From NCBI GenBank assembly GCA_024235755.1, contig JACKLV010000009.1, positions 62,001 through 126,000 of the forward strand: 64,000 nucleotides of DNA, read 5' to 3'. This DNA comes from Burkholderiales bacterium. Lineage in GTDB: Bacteria; Pseudomonadota; Gammaproteobacteria; Burkholderiales; Nitrosomonadaceae. The translations under genes and the position numbers were made by a program. Below are positions 32,974-42,280 of this stretch, one piece after another. Below the pieces are notes generated by a model. That model did not search any database. It had not been told where the DNA came from and saw only the letters and a program-made list of their open reading frames with translations. The stretch's first letter is position 1. Every line of letters starts with the position of its first letter.

Positions 32974-35577
32974 ATGTGCATGATTCAGTTTTCAATTGTT
33001 GTGCCAACATTGAATGAGTCCGAAAATATCGATTTACTGCTAGCCCGTCTTTTTGCATTAAACATTCCGTCCAATACTTTTGAGGTTATTTTTGTCGACG
33101 ATAGTTCCAACGACGGTACACCCGATAAAATACGGGCCTGGCAGAGACATGCAAATGTACATCTGATTGAAAGGTCAGGTAATCCGGATTTGATGGCATC
33201 GGTTCTGGCAGGAACGGATGCAGCACATAGCGATATTATTGTTGTTATGGACGCCGATCTAAGCCATCCGCATGAGCAATTGAACGCTTTGGTCGAACCT
33301 TTGTTACATGATCACTATGATATAGTGATAGGTAGCCGTTATATAGACGGTGGCGGGATCCTGGGATGGACTTTTTACAGACATATGTTGTCCCGTATCG
33401 GTGGTTGGTTGGCCCGTCCTTTTTGTGATGTCAGTGATGCGACTTCAGGTTTTTTTGCATTCCGGCGTGAACTTGCCACGAACATTTCGGAACGAGCTCG
33501 CGGTTACAAAATTTTACTTGAAATTTTGATGGCCAATGGAGATAACCTGCGTATCAAAGAAATTCCGATCCTTTTCCGGGATCGTGCGCATGGTACGTCT
33601 AAACTTTCACTATCTCATCAACTGGTCTATTTGCAGCGCCTGATGACTTTGGTTGGTGGATCAGTATCGGCAGGCACCGCCGGACGTTTTGCAGCGGTCG
33701 GATTACTTGGAGTGCTAGTCGACGTACTTGTGTTTCAGTGGATGATCAGTCGTGAAACCGGGCTTGCGCTGGCTCACATCATTAGTTTTATTGTTGCGGT
33801 TGGCGTGAACTATATCATGAATGCAACCTGGTCATTTCGTTCCAGTGATGGATACAGTTTGCAATGGAACCAGTTTTCGCGTTTTTTTATCGTAGGCGCA
33901 CTTGCGCTTTTGTTACGTGGCGGTGTGCTGGCGTTGTTTGTCTATACGCTGTATGTGCCGCCGTCTTTGGCCATATTTCCGGCTATCGCTGTTACCGCGC
34001 TGATTAATTACTTGGGTTCCGCATTCTATGTTTTTCCGAACGTACTGCATCTACCGTCACAAAATATGCGCTGGCGCGTCGCTGCAATTGGTGTTGTTGC
34101 ATTTTGTATTTTGTTACGGTTGATTTATCTGGGGCTTGCGCAACTCATTCCTGATGAGGCTTATTACTGGCAATATGCTCAGCATATGGATTTGAGTTTT
34201 TATGATCATCCGCCCATGGTGGCTTGGCTGATCTGGCTGAGCACGGCTGTTTTCGGTGATAACGAGATCGGGGTACGCGCAGGCGCTTTTATTTGTAGTT
34301 TGATCGCAATGGGTTTTCTTTATGCGTATGCAAAAAACCTATACGATAAATCAACTGCACTGCGGACGATATTGTTGTTTTCTGTGTTGCCGATGGGCTT
34401 TGTATCCGGATTTTTGATGACGCCGGATGCGCCGCTGGGGGCTGCTTGGATAGCGGCGCTTTATTTTATGGAACGTGCATTGGTCGCAAATCAGCAGTCG
34501 GCATGGCTGGGTATGGGCATTGCATTTGGTCTTGGTTTACTTTCTAAATATACACTGGGATTGTTGGGGCTGGCTGCACTGGTTTTTGTGTTGCTCGATC
34601 CGGTTGCGCGTCGATGGATGGGGCGGCCACACCCTTACTTGGTGCTCATACTTGCCTTGTTTATTTTTTCGCCGGTGTTAATCTGGAATTTCCAGCATGA
34701 TTGGGCCTCTTTTGCGTTTCAATCGACTCGACATATAGCAAACAGTCATCAGTTCTCGGTGCATTTTTTGCTGATTTATATCATGATCTTGCTAACGCCC
34801 ATCGGTTTTATTGCGGTAACTTTGGCATTGATTCAGAATAATAGTTGCAAACAGGAAATCAGTCATAGCGGAATACAAAACAGAAAGCGTTTATTCGTGC
34901 AAATCATGACCGGTGTGCCGTTTTTAGTGTTTCTGGTTTTCAGTACTTTTGACCATCCGAAATTTCATTGGACAGGGCCTGTCTGGCTCGCCGTTTTGCC
35001 GACCATTGCATGGATGCTCGTCCAGCCGGATGGCCTGAATCAGTTTTCCCGTTGGTTGCAACGTGCCTGGGGGCATACGATTACGATTTGTTTGTTGATT
35101 TATGCGTTAACTTTGCATTATCTTGTTTTGGGAATACCCGGAGTTCCTTATCATTTGTTTACAGAGCATTATTTCTGGCGTGAAACAACGCAAATGGTCG
35201 AACAGATTACTGAAGAGGTTAGGCAGCAAACCGGGATGGAACCAATTGTCGTCGGGATGAGTAAATGGTCAGTAGCAAGCAGTTTGTATTTTTATAATCA
35301 TGCGCGTGGTGATCTCGATATTCGTTCGCGTAATCTGTTTGGTGACACTGGTGCGATGTACAATTACTGGTTTCCGTCACAGCCACCCACAAACCGGCCA
35401 ATTATTCAGATTGGTATGAGGCCGAAGGATATTGAGCATATCCGTGCGGATGATAATTTGAAACAAATGTTGATTCGACCTGGCGAAATTCAGTATCGGA
35501 CGATTCGAAACAATAAGGTCTTTTTAAGACGTGTCTACTATCGCATTGCTAAAGGATTCAAGGGCTTGCCCACTTAA
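32974..35577 (+). CDS. Three-domain glycosyltransferase: GT2 (Dpm-like), GtrA, GT39-like
   Basis: A single 867-residue protein. The N-terminal GT2 domain (about 1-230) resembles polyprenyl-phosphate mannosyl/glucosyl transferase: IVVPTLNESENI, VFVDDSSNDGT-like VIFVDDSSNDGTPDKI, and MDADLSHPHEQL. It is followed by a GtrA-type membrane domain (about 235-355, AGRFAAVGLLGVLVDVLVF, four helices). A GT39/ArnT-like polytopic domain comes last (about 370-865), with PDEAYYWQYAQHMDLSFYDH and its catalytic Asp-Glu pair near residue 392. The protein thus could make a polyprenyl-phosphate sugar, flip it, and transfer it to an acceptor. Acceptor (lipid A, protein, polysaccharide) unknown. A second ATG two codons on is possible. 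Confidence 0.87.
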   Translation: MCMIQFSIVVPTLNESENIDLLLARLFALNIPSNTFEVIFVDDSSNDGTPDKIRAWQRHANVHLIERSGNPDLMASVLAGTDAAHSDIIVVMDADLSHPHEQLNALVEPLLHDHYDIVIGSRYIDGGGILGWTFYRHMLSRIGGWLARPFCDVSDATSGFFAFRRELATNISERARGYKILLEILMANGDNLRIKEIPILFRDRAHGTSKLSLSHQLVYLQRLMTLVGGSVSAGTAGRFAAVGLLGVLVDVLVFQWMISRETGLALAHIISFIVAVGVNYIMNATWSFRSSDGYSLQWNQFSRFFIVGALALLLRGGVLALFVYTLYVPPSLAIFPAIAVTALINYLGSAFYVFPNVLHLPSQNMRWRVAAIGVVAFCILLRLIYLGLAQLIPDEAYYWQYAQHMDLSFYDHPPMVAWLIWLSTAVFGDNEIGVRAGAFICSLIAMGFLYAYAKNLYDKSTALRTILLFSVLPMGFVSGFLMTPDAPLGAAWIAALYFMERALVANQQSAWLGMGIAFGLGLLSKYTLGLLGLAALVFVLLDPVARRWMGRPHPYLVLILALFIFSPVLIWNFQHDWASFAFQSTRHIANSHQFSVHFLLIYIMILLTPIGFIAVTLALIQNNSCKQEISHSGIQNRKRLFVQIMTGVPFLVFLVFSTFDHPKFHWTGPVWLAVLPTIAWMLVQPDGLNQFSRWLQRAWGHTITICLLIYALTLHYLVLGIPGVPYHLFTEHYFWRETTQMVEQITEEVRQQTGMEPIVVGMSKWSVASSLYFYNHARGDLDIRSRNLFGDTGAMYNYWFPSQPPTNRPIIQIGMRPKDIEHIRADDNLKQMLIRPGEIQYRTIRNNKVFLRRVYYRIAKGFKGLPT

Positions 35578-35708
35578 TGAACGAAAGTTCGTCTCAGCTT
35601 CGCGAAATAACCAAAAAATGTGCAGTATTAGTGGAATATGGCTAATCTGAGTGCGATTGCGGAGAGCCGTCTTAAACTATCCATCAAGGCCTGTGACAGC
35701 ACTACGAT

Positions 35709-36824
35709 TTATCGCGGGTGAGAATGATTATTTCCACTTTTCAATCGTATCATACGCATTGTTTTATAGATTAGATGTGGAAGCAAAATATAGAGTGGCA
35801 TACGAATCAAATGGCTGCGAAGATATAACACGAAGCGTGCCATTGACGCGGATAGCGTCGGTTTGTCAGGATGTTGCGGAAATAACGCTAAAGGTATCAG
35901 TCGGTGCATTATCCACAGTTTCAATTTGCCTGGACGCGGGCGCAAACGGTTACAGATTTTCCCAGGTACAGGCGTTTTGAAAATTAACTGACTGAAATGG
36001 AGACCGTAAAACATGATCTGCGCTAATCGCAATTGATTGGCGCGATCGGTTAATCGCAGCCAAAAATCGGCATCCTGCACACTAAAAAATACCAGTAAGT
36101 CATGCAGATCCAACAGGTCTCGCAGATCGTTAGCAATTTCGTTATTCTGAAACAGATTTACTGCACAGTGAATGACCATGTCTACCGGGCTTAACAGTTT
36201 GATAGTTTTATCCTTGGTAGGAATTGCCGCCTCAAAAAGTAGTCTTGTGTCAATTTTTAACCGGCTGGTCAAGGGTGCCAATGTATGATGAATATCCACT
36301 TCAGTTTCGCGTTCGACATGAACTAGCGGTGGGATTTCATGACTCCAGACACGGTAATAGCGTTCATCATAGGCCGACAGGGTGCGGTGTCTCCAGCCTT
36401 TAACCGTAAGAAGTGACTCGATGTCCGCAAGATCCGCTTTGGGTACCAGCAAATCTAGGTCGACGGATAATCGCCCCGTTGCATACGGTATTTCTGCTAA
36501 TCCGTAAGCGATACCTTTGAGCGCAATAATGGAAGTATTAAACTCATCCAGAGCCCATAAGATTCTGTTTAGTTCCCATCGATTAAGCTGTTGCAGTTTC
36601 TCGACCTGAACAAGACCTGATGTTAATTGGCTGGCGATTCTTGGCGGTACTTGGTTCCACAGTCCGTGTTCTTTTACGAGTAATGTTAGTCGCCCAAGAA
36701 GCTTTACACGCCTTGCCAGCCGAATTAACAGTTCCCAGTCCGATTCACTATAGTGGGTGAGTGAGTCAGGATTGATTAATCCTTGCACCAGCATCAGAGA
36801 ATGTTGTGAGAGATCAAGTTTCAT
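35709..36824 (-). CDS. Nucleotidyltransferase-like protein of HPr-rel-A cassette (DUF/NTP_transf_5)
   Basis: A 371-residue protein with a nucleotidyltransferase motif: ALKGIAYGLAEIPYATGRLS followed by VDLDLLV (D122-x-D124), the metal-binding acid pair, as in the uncharacterised NTP_transf_5 family. A helical C-terminal half follows (about 200-360) with a basic end. No signal peptide; cytoplasmic. It overlaps the kinase gene by 11 bp (36814-36824), and the kinase overlaps the PqqD gene, so the three are translated together. It may nucleotidylate a protein or small molecule, but no substrate is known to me. Confidence 0.8.
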   Translation of the reverse strand: MKLDLSQHSLMLVQGLINPDSLTHYSESDWELLIRLARRVKLLGRLTLLVKEHGLWNQVPPRIASQLTSGLVQVEKLQQLNRWELNRILWALDEFNTSIIALKGIAYGLAEIPYATGRLSVDLDLLVPKADLADIESLLTVKGWRHRTLSAYDERYYRVWSHEIPPLVHVERETEVDIHHTLAPLTSRLKIDTRLLFEAAIPTKDKTIKLLSPVDMVIHCAVNLFQNNEIANDLRDLLDLHDLLVFFSVQDADFWLRLTDRANQLRLAQIMFYGLHFSQLIFKTPVPGKICNRLRPRPGKLKLWIMHRLIPLALFPQHPDKPTLSASMARFVLYLRSHLIRMPLYILLPHLIYKTMRMIRLKSGNNHSHPR

Positions 36825-37722
36825 TCATCAATTTATGCAGCATATCCATGACATCGTCAAAATCAGAATATACGAGTTTATAACAATCGCAACTGTGAAT
36901 CAGGTCTGCAACCGCCAGGAATCCTGTTGCGCCAAGCGCTTCATAATTGAACGCATTGCTTGCGAGCAGCATAAACGCTTCGGAATCGGAAATAGCCTCA
37001 ATCTTAGATTGTGAGCCAGCAATCCATTTGGGAAAAATTATCCATCTGGCTTTTGCGGCTTGTTTTGACAGCAAAATACTTTGTTCCGGCGGGCAGACAT
37101 GCGCAACCGTGCCTTTTTGCGTGTTTGGTATAGATTGACCCATGACGATCTCGGGGAGATAGCGACGGATAACGGCGATAGATTCGTTTTTAAGTGGCAT
37201 TAAACGAGGGATGGGCAGGAAAAGACGCTGCCTTGGATCCATCAGGCCGAATTCATCTGAAAACAAACGAAATCCACGGTTGGACAAAACTGTACATAAG
37301 GTTGTTTTGCCACTGCCAGGCCAGGCAGGGAAAAGAATTGCGTGACCGTTTTTTTCGACTACAGCCGAATGTAATAACAGCAAATGATTCACACGAACCG
37401 CAATGGCGAGGTTAATGCCCCATTCCAATACTGCTAGCGCCTGCTCCTGTGGAAAACTTCCAAAAGGAGATTGACCGTCCAGAAGAAAACGTACATTCTT
37501 TTTGAATGGATTTTTGAAGGAGCGCTCGGTTACGATGCGTACATGAAATTCAGCAATTTCATCTTGCGCCATACGGTAATGGCAGTATAGCTTATAAAGC
37601 TGTTCGGCCAGTGGTTTGTATGCGGTATGAATACAAACATTAAAAGGGCCGATCGCGACTCTGAGCCCCTGGTTAAGCAATAGCAGGTGGAATTCCCTAA
37701 ACGGAATCTGATTGACCACCAT
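36814..37722 (-). CDS. HprK-related kinase A
   Basis: A 302-residue kinase related to HPr kinase/phosphatase, of the group recalled as TIGR04352 (HprK-related kinase A). The P-loop is FPAWPGSGKTTLCTVL (131-146), preceded by HSAVVEKNGHAIL, with the acidic pair DE at 156-157 (LFSDEFGLM) like the HprK catalytic region. No HPr gene or PTS genes are in the window, so it probably phosphorylates something else. It overlaps the PqqD-like gene by 26 bp. Confidence 0.86.
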   Translation of the reverse strand: MVVNQIPFREFHLLLLNQGLRVAIGPFNVCIHTAYKPLAEQLYKLYCHYRMAQDEIAEFHVRIVTERSFKNPFKKNVRFLLDGQSPFGSFPQEQALAVLEWGINLAIAVRVNHLLLLHSAVVEKNGHAILFPAWPGSGKTTLCTVLSNRGFRLFSDEFGLMDPRQRLFLPIPRLMPLKNESIAVIRRYLPEIVMGQSIPNTQKGTVAHVCPPEQSILLSKQAAKARWIIFPKWIAGSQSKIEAISDSEAFMLLASNAFNYEALGATGFLAVADLIHSCDCYKLVYSDFDDVMDMLHKLMNET

Positions 37723-38008
37723 GCTGGGAACTTTGATGTAGTTTGCTGACTAAACCCAGTGTATCAAAATGATGAAGTGTTTTTTCTATATTTATCAAAA
37801 AACTATTGTCCATCGCTTGATGAAATTGTGTAGCAAGATGAACACTGATTTCTTCCGGCGTCGCAGGATTCTGATTAAGGAAAATGAGCATTTGCATGCT
37901 CATGAGGTTAAAGAAATGCGTTTTGCCGGAGTCAGGTTGAAATACGGTATATTCCTCACCCCAGTCTTCGATCAGTAATGCTTGAAAATGATTGGCTTGC
38001 CAGCGCAT
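37697..38008 (-). CDS. PqqD-family protein of HPr-rel-A system
   Basis: 103 residues from the ATG at 38008; I prefer this over a TTG at 38023, because family members (recalled as TIGR04353) open with MRW. It reads MRWQANHFQALLIEDWGEEY, then the PqqD-like FNLMSMQMLIFLNQNPATPEEI (winged-helix RRE fold) and LINIEKTLHHFDTLGL. PqqD proteins bind precursor peptides and deliver them to a modifying enzyme, which suggests that this cassette has a peptide or small-protein substrate. Confidence 0.82.
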   Translation of the reverse strand: MRWQANHFQALLIEDWGEEYTVFQPDSGKTHFFNLMSMQMLIFLNQNPATPEEISVHLATQFHQAMDNSFLINIEKTLHHFDTLGLVSKLHQSSQHGGQSDSV

Positions 38009-38345
38009 GGTAATACTGAGCAATTTTAAAAGCTGAAGTTTATCATTGACTGAATCGAAGGAACACTCATCAGTCTATTGCTAAAGCAAATTCAGGTGCT
38101 TGATGAGATTGTAGTTACAGCGTTATCGTGTGTTACATATAAAAATGTAGGTTACGGGGGTAGTTTCCTTTTCAAACACTGCAGCGAGATTGCAGAACAC
38201 CACGATAGCGCTCTATGGGTGAGCTTGTCGGTGCTCAAAGTTGCGTTGTGCCTTTTCGCAACAGAATGCTATTTCCTGCAAAACGCCTTGCCTTGAACAG
38301 TGACAAGCGTACTGAATCTGGCAGTATGTGTTTTAGGTTCGGTTG
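38009..38345. other. Gene-free interval upstream of PqqD-like gene
   Basis: 337 bp with no credible coding region; plus-strand reading from about 38078 gives a TTG-started frame without a ribosome-binding site. It probably holds the promoter of the three-gene cassette on the minus strand and the end of the Tat-like protein gene. Confidence 0.4.
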
Positions 38346-38825
38346 TTACCAAGTCGGATTGATATTGATACCCGTTTTGCTCATGATCGAGGTATAAGCA
38401 ACGGCCGAAATCATGATTCCTCCACGGGCATGGCATTCTTCCAGCTGTTGCATTTTACTGGTTAAAATAGTTTCTGCACTTGCAGTGAGATCAATTGGTG
38501 GCGTTTGTATGAGCGTTGCCTGTGGAAGCGGACCCAGATCATAAGGACCACCTGGAATCTGTGTCTGCATCGGGTCAGGAAACACGCAGAGTAACTGGGG
38601 ACCATTGCTGGTGTCTTTAAAAACAGCATTTTCTATGGAGTCTGCTTCACCGGTGATATTGCTGGTACGGGCCAAAGCAGCGCCACTATATAGTGTCATA
38701 ACAACTGGCACCGCTACCGCACCCTTGAGTAATTTTCTTCTCTTGTGCTTTTGTGAGACTTTCAAGGGAGCCTTATCTACTTGATATGCTGTGTCCGTTT
38801 GTATGTGCGATCGTTCTTTAGTCAT
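38346..38825 (-). CDS. Small protein with twin-arginine leader, candidate HPr-rel-A partner
   Basis: 159 residues. A basic N-terminus (KHKRRKLLKGAV) has RRKLLKG at 29-35, a Tat-like motif (RRx-[L/F]-L-K), then a hydrophobic stretch (36-50, AVAVPVVMTLYSGAA) and a likely cleavage site after ALA at 52. The mature part is about 107 residues and holds two Cys (LLCVFP, LEECHARGG) but no metal or domain motif I know. Similar short RR...PVVMTLxSGxALA leaders precede small proteins next to HprK/PqqD-like genes in PEP-CTERM organisms (my recollection, not verified). It lies upstream of, and on the same strand as, the kinase cassette, 337 bp away. Confidence 0.72.
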   Translation of the reverse strand: MTKERSHIQTDTAYQVDKAPLKVSQKHKRRKLLKGAVAVPVVMTLYSGAALARTSNITGEADSIENAVFKDTSNGPQLLCVFPDPMQTQIPGGPYDLGPLPQATLIQTPPIDLTASAETILTSKMQQLEECHARGGIMISAVAYTSIMSKTGININPTW

Positions 38826-39011
38826 GCTTGATAGATCTCATTGGTGGATAATATTCATCAAAAGTAATTACATTATTACTCTATCTAATTACAAGCAAAT
38901 ATCGAGCCAGTTAAGTATAAAATATTTATCGTATATAATACAACAAGTTGCATCTGGAAAAGTATAAAAATACACATTATTAATTAAAAGTGTCAATTTA
39001 TTCGACAGTCA

Positions 39012-42000
39012 TTATTCATCCCTGTTCATTTTTTCAACTTTCTTGTCAGTCGATTGTGCGTTTTTCCTGTAGGCAAGTTGATATAAAACTGGAAGCACCA
39101 ACATAGTCAAAGCGGTTGAAGTTAAAATGCCGCCTATCACCACAGTTGCCAACGGGCGTTGCACCTCCGCACCAATACTCACAGCAAGCGCCATGGGGAC
39201 AAAACCGATGGCATCCGTCAAACCGGTCATCAATACAGGTCGCAGCCGTGTCAGTGCTCCTGTTTGGACCGCATCTACCAATGAGTATCCCTCTTCGCGT
39301 AGATTGCGAATGAATGTTAACAAAACCAGACCATTGAGTACAGCGATGCCCGACAGGGCGATAAAACCGACAGCTGCAGAGATTGACAAGGGAATATCAC
39401 GTAGCCAGAGTGCAACGATGCCACCAGACAATGCGAATGGAACACCGGTAAAAACCAAGAGACCGTCCTTCAGATTTCCGAACATTAAATACAGCAAAAT
39501 GAAAATCAAGCCGAGTGCAATGGGGACAACGATTGTCAAGCGTTCTGTAGCCGAAACCAGTTGTTCGTACTGCCCTCCCCAGGCAATCCAGTAACCGGGT
39601 GGGATATTTACATTTTCAGCGATGCGGGTTTGTGCTTCATGTACAAAAGTGCCCAGATCGCTTCCGCGAACATTTGCGCTGACAACTACCCTGCGTTTAC
39701 CATTTTCACGGCTGATTTGGTTGGGTCCGACAATGATTTCGAAATCAACAACATCACCGAGTGTCAGATATGCAAGAGATGGCGGTACCCCGGGCTGCAA
39801 GTTCATCGCTGCGCCTGGCAGTTCGACGGGTAATCGTTTGAGTGCTTCAATGTCACCGCGTAATTGTTCAGGTAAACGTACTACAAGATTGAAGCGCCTG
39901 TCGCCTTCGTAAATAAGGCCGGTAGGCACGCCGCCAACTGCGATAGTGACGATATTTTGAATATCCGATACATTCAAACCATACCGTGCCATTTTTGCGC
40001 GATCCATGTTGATGGATAGCATGGGCAAGCCGGTCAACTGCTCAATTTTTGCATCAGCGGCTCCCGGGATCGTCTCTATAACCGCCAAAATCTTGTCGCC
40101 GACACTATGTAGGACATCCATGTCATCGCCGAAAATTTTCACTGCAACATCTGCACGCACGCCTGAAATCAGCTCGTTAAACCGCATTTGTATGGGTTGA
40201 GTGAATTCGTAATTATTGCCGGGTACATCGAAGACTGCTTTTTCCATGGCAGTAATAAGTTCGTCTTTGGTTTTATATGGGCCATCCCACAGGTTCTGGT
40301 CTTTCAAAATGATGAAAATGTCAGCTACGCTAGGCGGCATTGGGTCAGTCGCAATTTCGGGTGTTCCAATTTTTGAGAAAACCCGTTCAACCTCGGCAAA
40401 CGATTTGATTTTATTCTCCAGATCATTCTGCATTTCGATCGCTGTTGAAAGGCTTGTTCCTGGAATACGAATAGCATGCAATGCAATATCGCCTTCATTC
40501 AGACTGGGAACAAATTCACTGCCAAGCCGGGTGGCAAGCAATCCGGAAAGAATCATAATCGTTACTGCGAGTGTTATGGTCAGCGCTTTGTTGCGCAAGA
40601 CCCACAATAGCATCGGTAGATATATTTGTTTGGAACGAATAACTACCCGGCTTTCCTTGTCCTTTATGTCGCCTGTTAGAAACAGAGCAATTGCTGCAGG
40701 AACGAATGTAATCGATAAAATGATGGCGCCGAGTAACGCCGTGACAACGGTATAGGCCATTGGGTGGAACATTTTTCCTTCTACCCCGGATAACGCGAAA
40801 ATCGGTATATAGACAATCAGGATAATGGTCTGGCCAAACAGCAGTGCGCGCCGTGTTTCTTTACTGCCCGAAAAAACGATTTCCAGTCGTTCAGAAAGTG
40901 TCAGGCGCCGTCCCAGTCGGGCCTGTTCTTGTGCCAAATGCCGGATACAGTTTTCAATAATGACGATGGCTCCGTCAACAATAATGCCAAAATCAAGTGC
41001 GCCAAGGCTCATCAGATTGGCGCTGACGTTGTTTGCAACCATGCCGGTTAAAGTAAACAACATGGAGAGTGGAATAACCAGAGCAGTGATTAGTGCAGCG
41101 CGCAGATTGCCGAGAAACAGGAACAGCACCACAATGACCAGAATTGCGCCTTCGGTCAAGTTGGAGGCAACTGTCTGAATGGTTTTGTCAACTAAAGTTG
41201 TACGGTTGTATACCGGCGTTGCTACAATGCCCTGCGGTAAATTGCGATTAATTTCTTCCAACTTCGCAGCCGCAGCCTCTGAAACGATTTGACTGTTTTC
41301 ACCGATCAACATATGCACCGTTCCTAAAACAACTTCCTTGCCATTTTGTGTCGCGGCGCCATTGCGTAACTCCTTGCCGATAAGAACGTCGGCAACATCT
41401 TTTATGAGAATCGGAATACCCTGGCGGCTGCCCAGTATAATTTCACCGATCTCGGGCAGATTGGTAACCTGGCCGGGCACTCTGACAAGGTACTGTTCGC
41501 CTCTTCTTTCGATATACCCTGCGCCAATATTCAGATTATTGCGTTCCAGCGCAGTCACAACATCCTGAAGAGTCAGTCCCAATGAGATCAGCTTTTCGGG
41601 ATAAGGCGTTACATGAAATTGTTTGACATAGCCTCCGACAGAGTTGACTTCTGTAACGCCTTTGACAGTCAGTAACTGAGGGCGAATAATCCAGTCTTGG
41701 ATTTCCCGCAGATCGGTTGTTGTATAGTTGGTACCGTCAGGTTTTTTTGCCCCTTTTAGTGCATCCACGGTCCACATGAAGATTTCGCCCAGACCTGTTG
41801 AGATGGGGCCCATGCGAGGTTCAATTCCAACCGGCAGGCGGTTTTTGACTTCTTGTATGCGTTGACTGACTAGCTGGCGAGCAAAATAAACATCGGTGCC
41901 GTCTTTAAAGACAACGGTAACCTGCGACAAGCCATAGCGAGACAGCGAGCGAGTATAGTCGAGATGCGGCAATCCCATCATGATCGTTTCAATCGGAAAA

Positions 42001-42197
42001 GTCAGCCGCTGTTCTGCTTCCAGAGGTGAGTAACCGGGAGCCTCGGTATTGATTTGTACCTGAACATTGGTAATATCCGGTACTGCATCAATTGGTATCT
42101 TCTGGTAACTGTATATACCCAGCAAAGCCATGGCAAAAACAGCCACCATGACCAAGCCGCGATAATTTATGGATAATTGTAAAATTCGCTCGAACAA
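39012..42197 (-). CDS. czcA: CzcA-type heavy-metal RND efflux pump (inner membrane)
   Basis: 1061 residues, a proton-driven HME-RND transporter exporting divalent metals through the tripartite system. The motif DFGIIVDGAIVIIEN puts acids at D402, D408 and E415, the same positions and spacing as CzcA of the HME1/HME2 (Co/Zn/Cd) type. This argues against a monovalent (Cu/Ag) CusA pump. Twelve membrane segments in two halves, with large periplasmic loops (about 30-340 and 560-870), are seen. It ends in a charged tail (KKVEKMNRDE). It lies 83 bp downstream of czcB. Confidence 0.96.
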   Translation of the reverse strand: MFERILQLSINYRGLVMVAVFAMALLGIYSYQKIPIDAVPDITNVQVQINTEAPGYSPLEAEQRLTFPIETIMMGLPHLDYTRSLSRYGLSQVTVVFKDGTDVYFARQLVSQRIQEVKNRLPVGIEPRMGPISTGLGEIFMWTVDALKGAKKPDGTNYTTTDLREIQDWIIRPQLLTVKGVTEVNSVGGYVKQFHVTPYPEKLISLGLTLQDVVTALERNNLNIGAGYIERRGEQYLVRVPGQVTNLPEIGEIILGSRQGIPILIKDVADVLIGKELRNGAATQNGKEVVLGTVHMLIGENSQIVSEAAAAKLEEINRNLPQGIVATPVYNRTTLVDKTIQTVASNLTEGAILVIVVLFLFLGNLRAALITALVIPLSMLFTLTGMVANNVSANLMSLGALDFGIIVDGAIVIIENCIRHLAQEQARLGRRLTLSERLEIVFSGSKETRRALLFGQTIILIVYIPIFALSGVEGKMFHPMAYTVVTALLGAIILSITFVPAAIALFLTGDIKDKESRVVIRSKQIYLPMLLWVLRNKALTITLAVTIMILSGLLATRLGSEFVPSLNEGDIALHAIRIPGTSLSTAIEMQNDLENKIKSFAEVERVFSKIGTPEIATDPMPPSVADIFIILKDQNLWDGPYKTKDELITAMEKAVFDVPGNNYEFTQPIQMRFNELISGVRADVAVKIFGDDMDVLHSVGDKILAVIETIPGAADAKIEQLTGLPMLSINMDRAKMARYGLNVSDIQNIVTIAVGGVPTGLIYEGDRRFNLVVRLPEQLRGDIEALKRLPVELPGAAMNLQPGVPPSLAYLTLGDVVDFEIIVGPNQISRENGKRRVVVSANVRGSDLGTFVHEAQTRIAENVNIPPGYWIAWGGQYEQLVSATERLTIVVPIALGLIFILLYLMFGNLKDGLLVFTGVPFALSGGIVALWLRDIPLSISAAVGFIALSGIAVLNGLVLLTFIRNLREEGYSLVDAVQTGALTRLRPVLMTGLTDAIGFVPMALAVSIGAEVQRPLATVVIGGILTSTALTMLVLPVLYQLAYRKNAQSTDKKVEKMNRDE

Positions 42198-42280
42198 GGT
42201 CCCGTCTCGCTATCTGGTTAAAAAATTGAATTCTCTGTCATTCAGGCTGAGTTTTTATCGATAGTGTGTCATTCACACTG

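Noticed and set aside
35651..35980. 109-residue plus-strand frame opposite the nucleotidyltransferase gene end
   Set aside because: Lies on the opposite strand of the DxD protein's conserved C-terminal part; no similarity.
38078..38296. 72-residue plus-strand frame with TTG start in the 38.0-38.3 kb gap
   Set aside because: No ribosome-binding site, no homology, low-complexity hydrophobic end.
39127..39594. 155-residue plus-strand frame opposite czcA C-terminus
   Set aside because: Shadow of the czcA reading frame, no homology.
40216..40755. 179-residue plus-strand frame opposite czcA
   Set aside because: Antisense of a fully matching CzcA; Ser/Arg-rich shadow composition.
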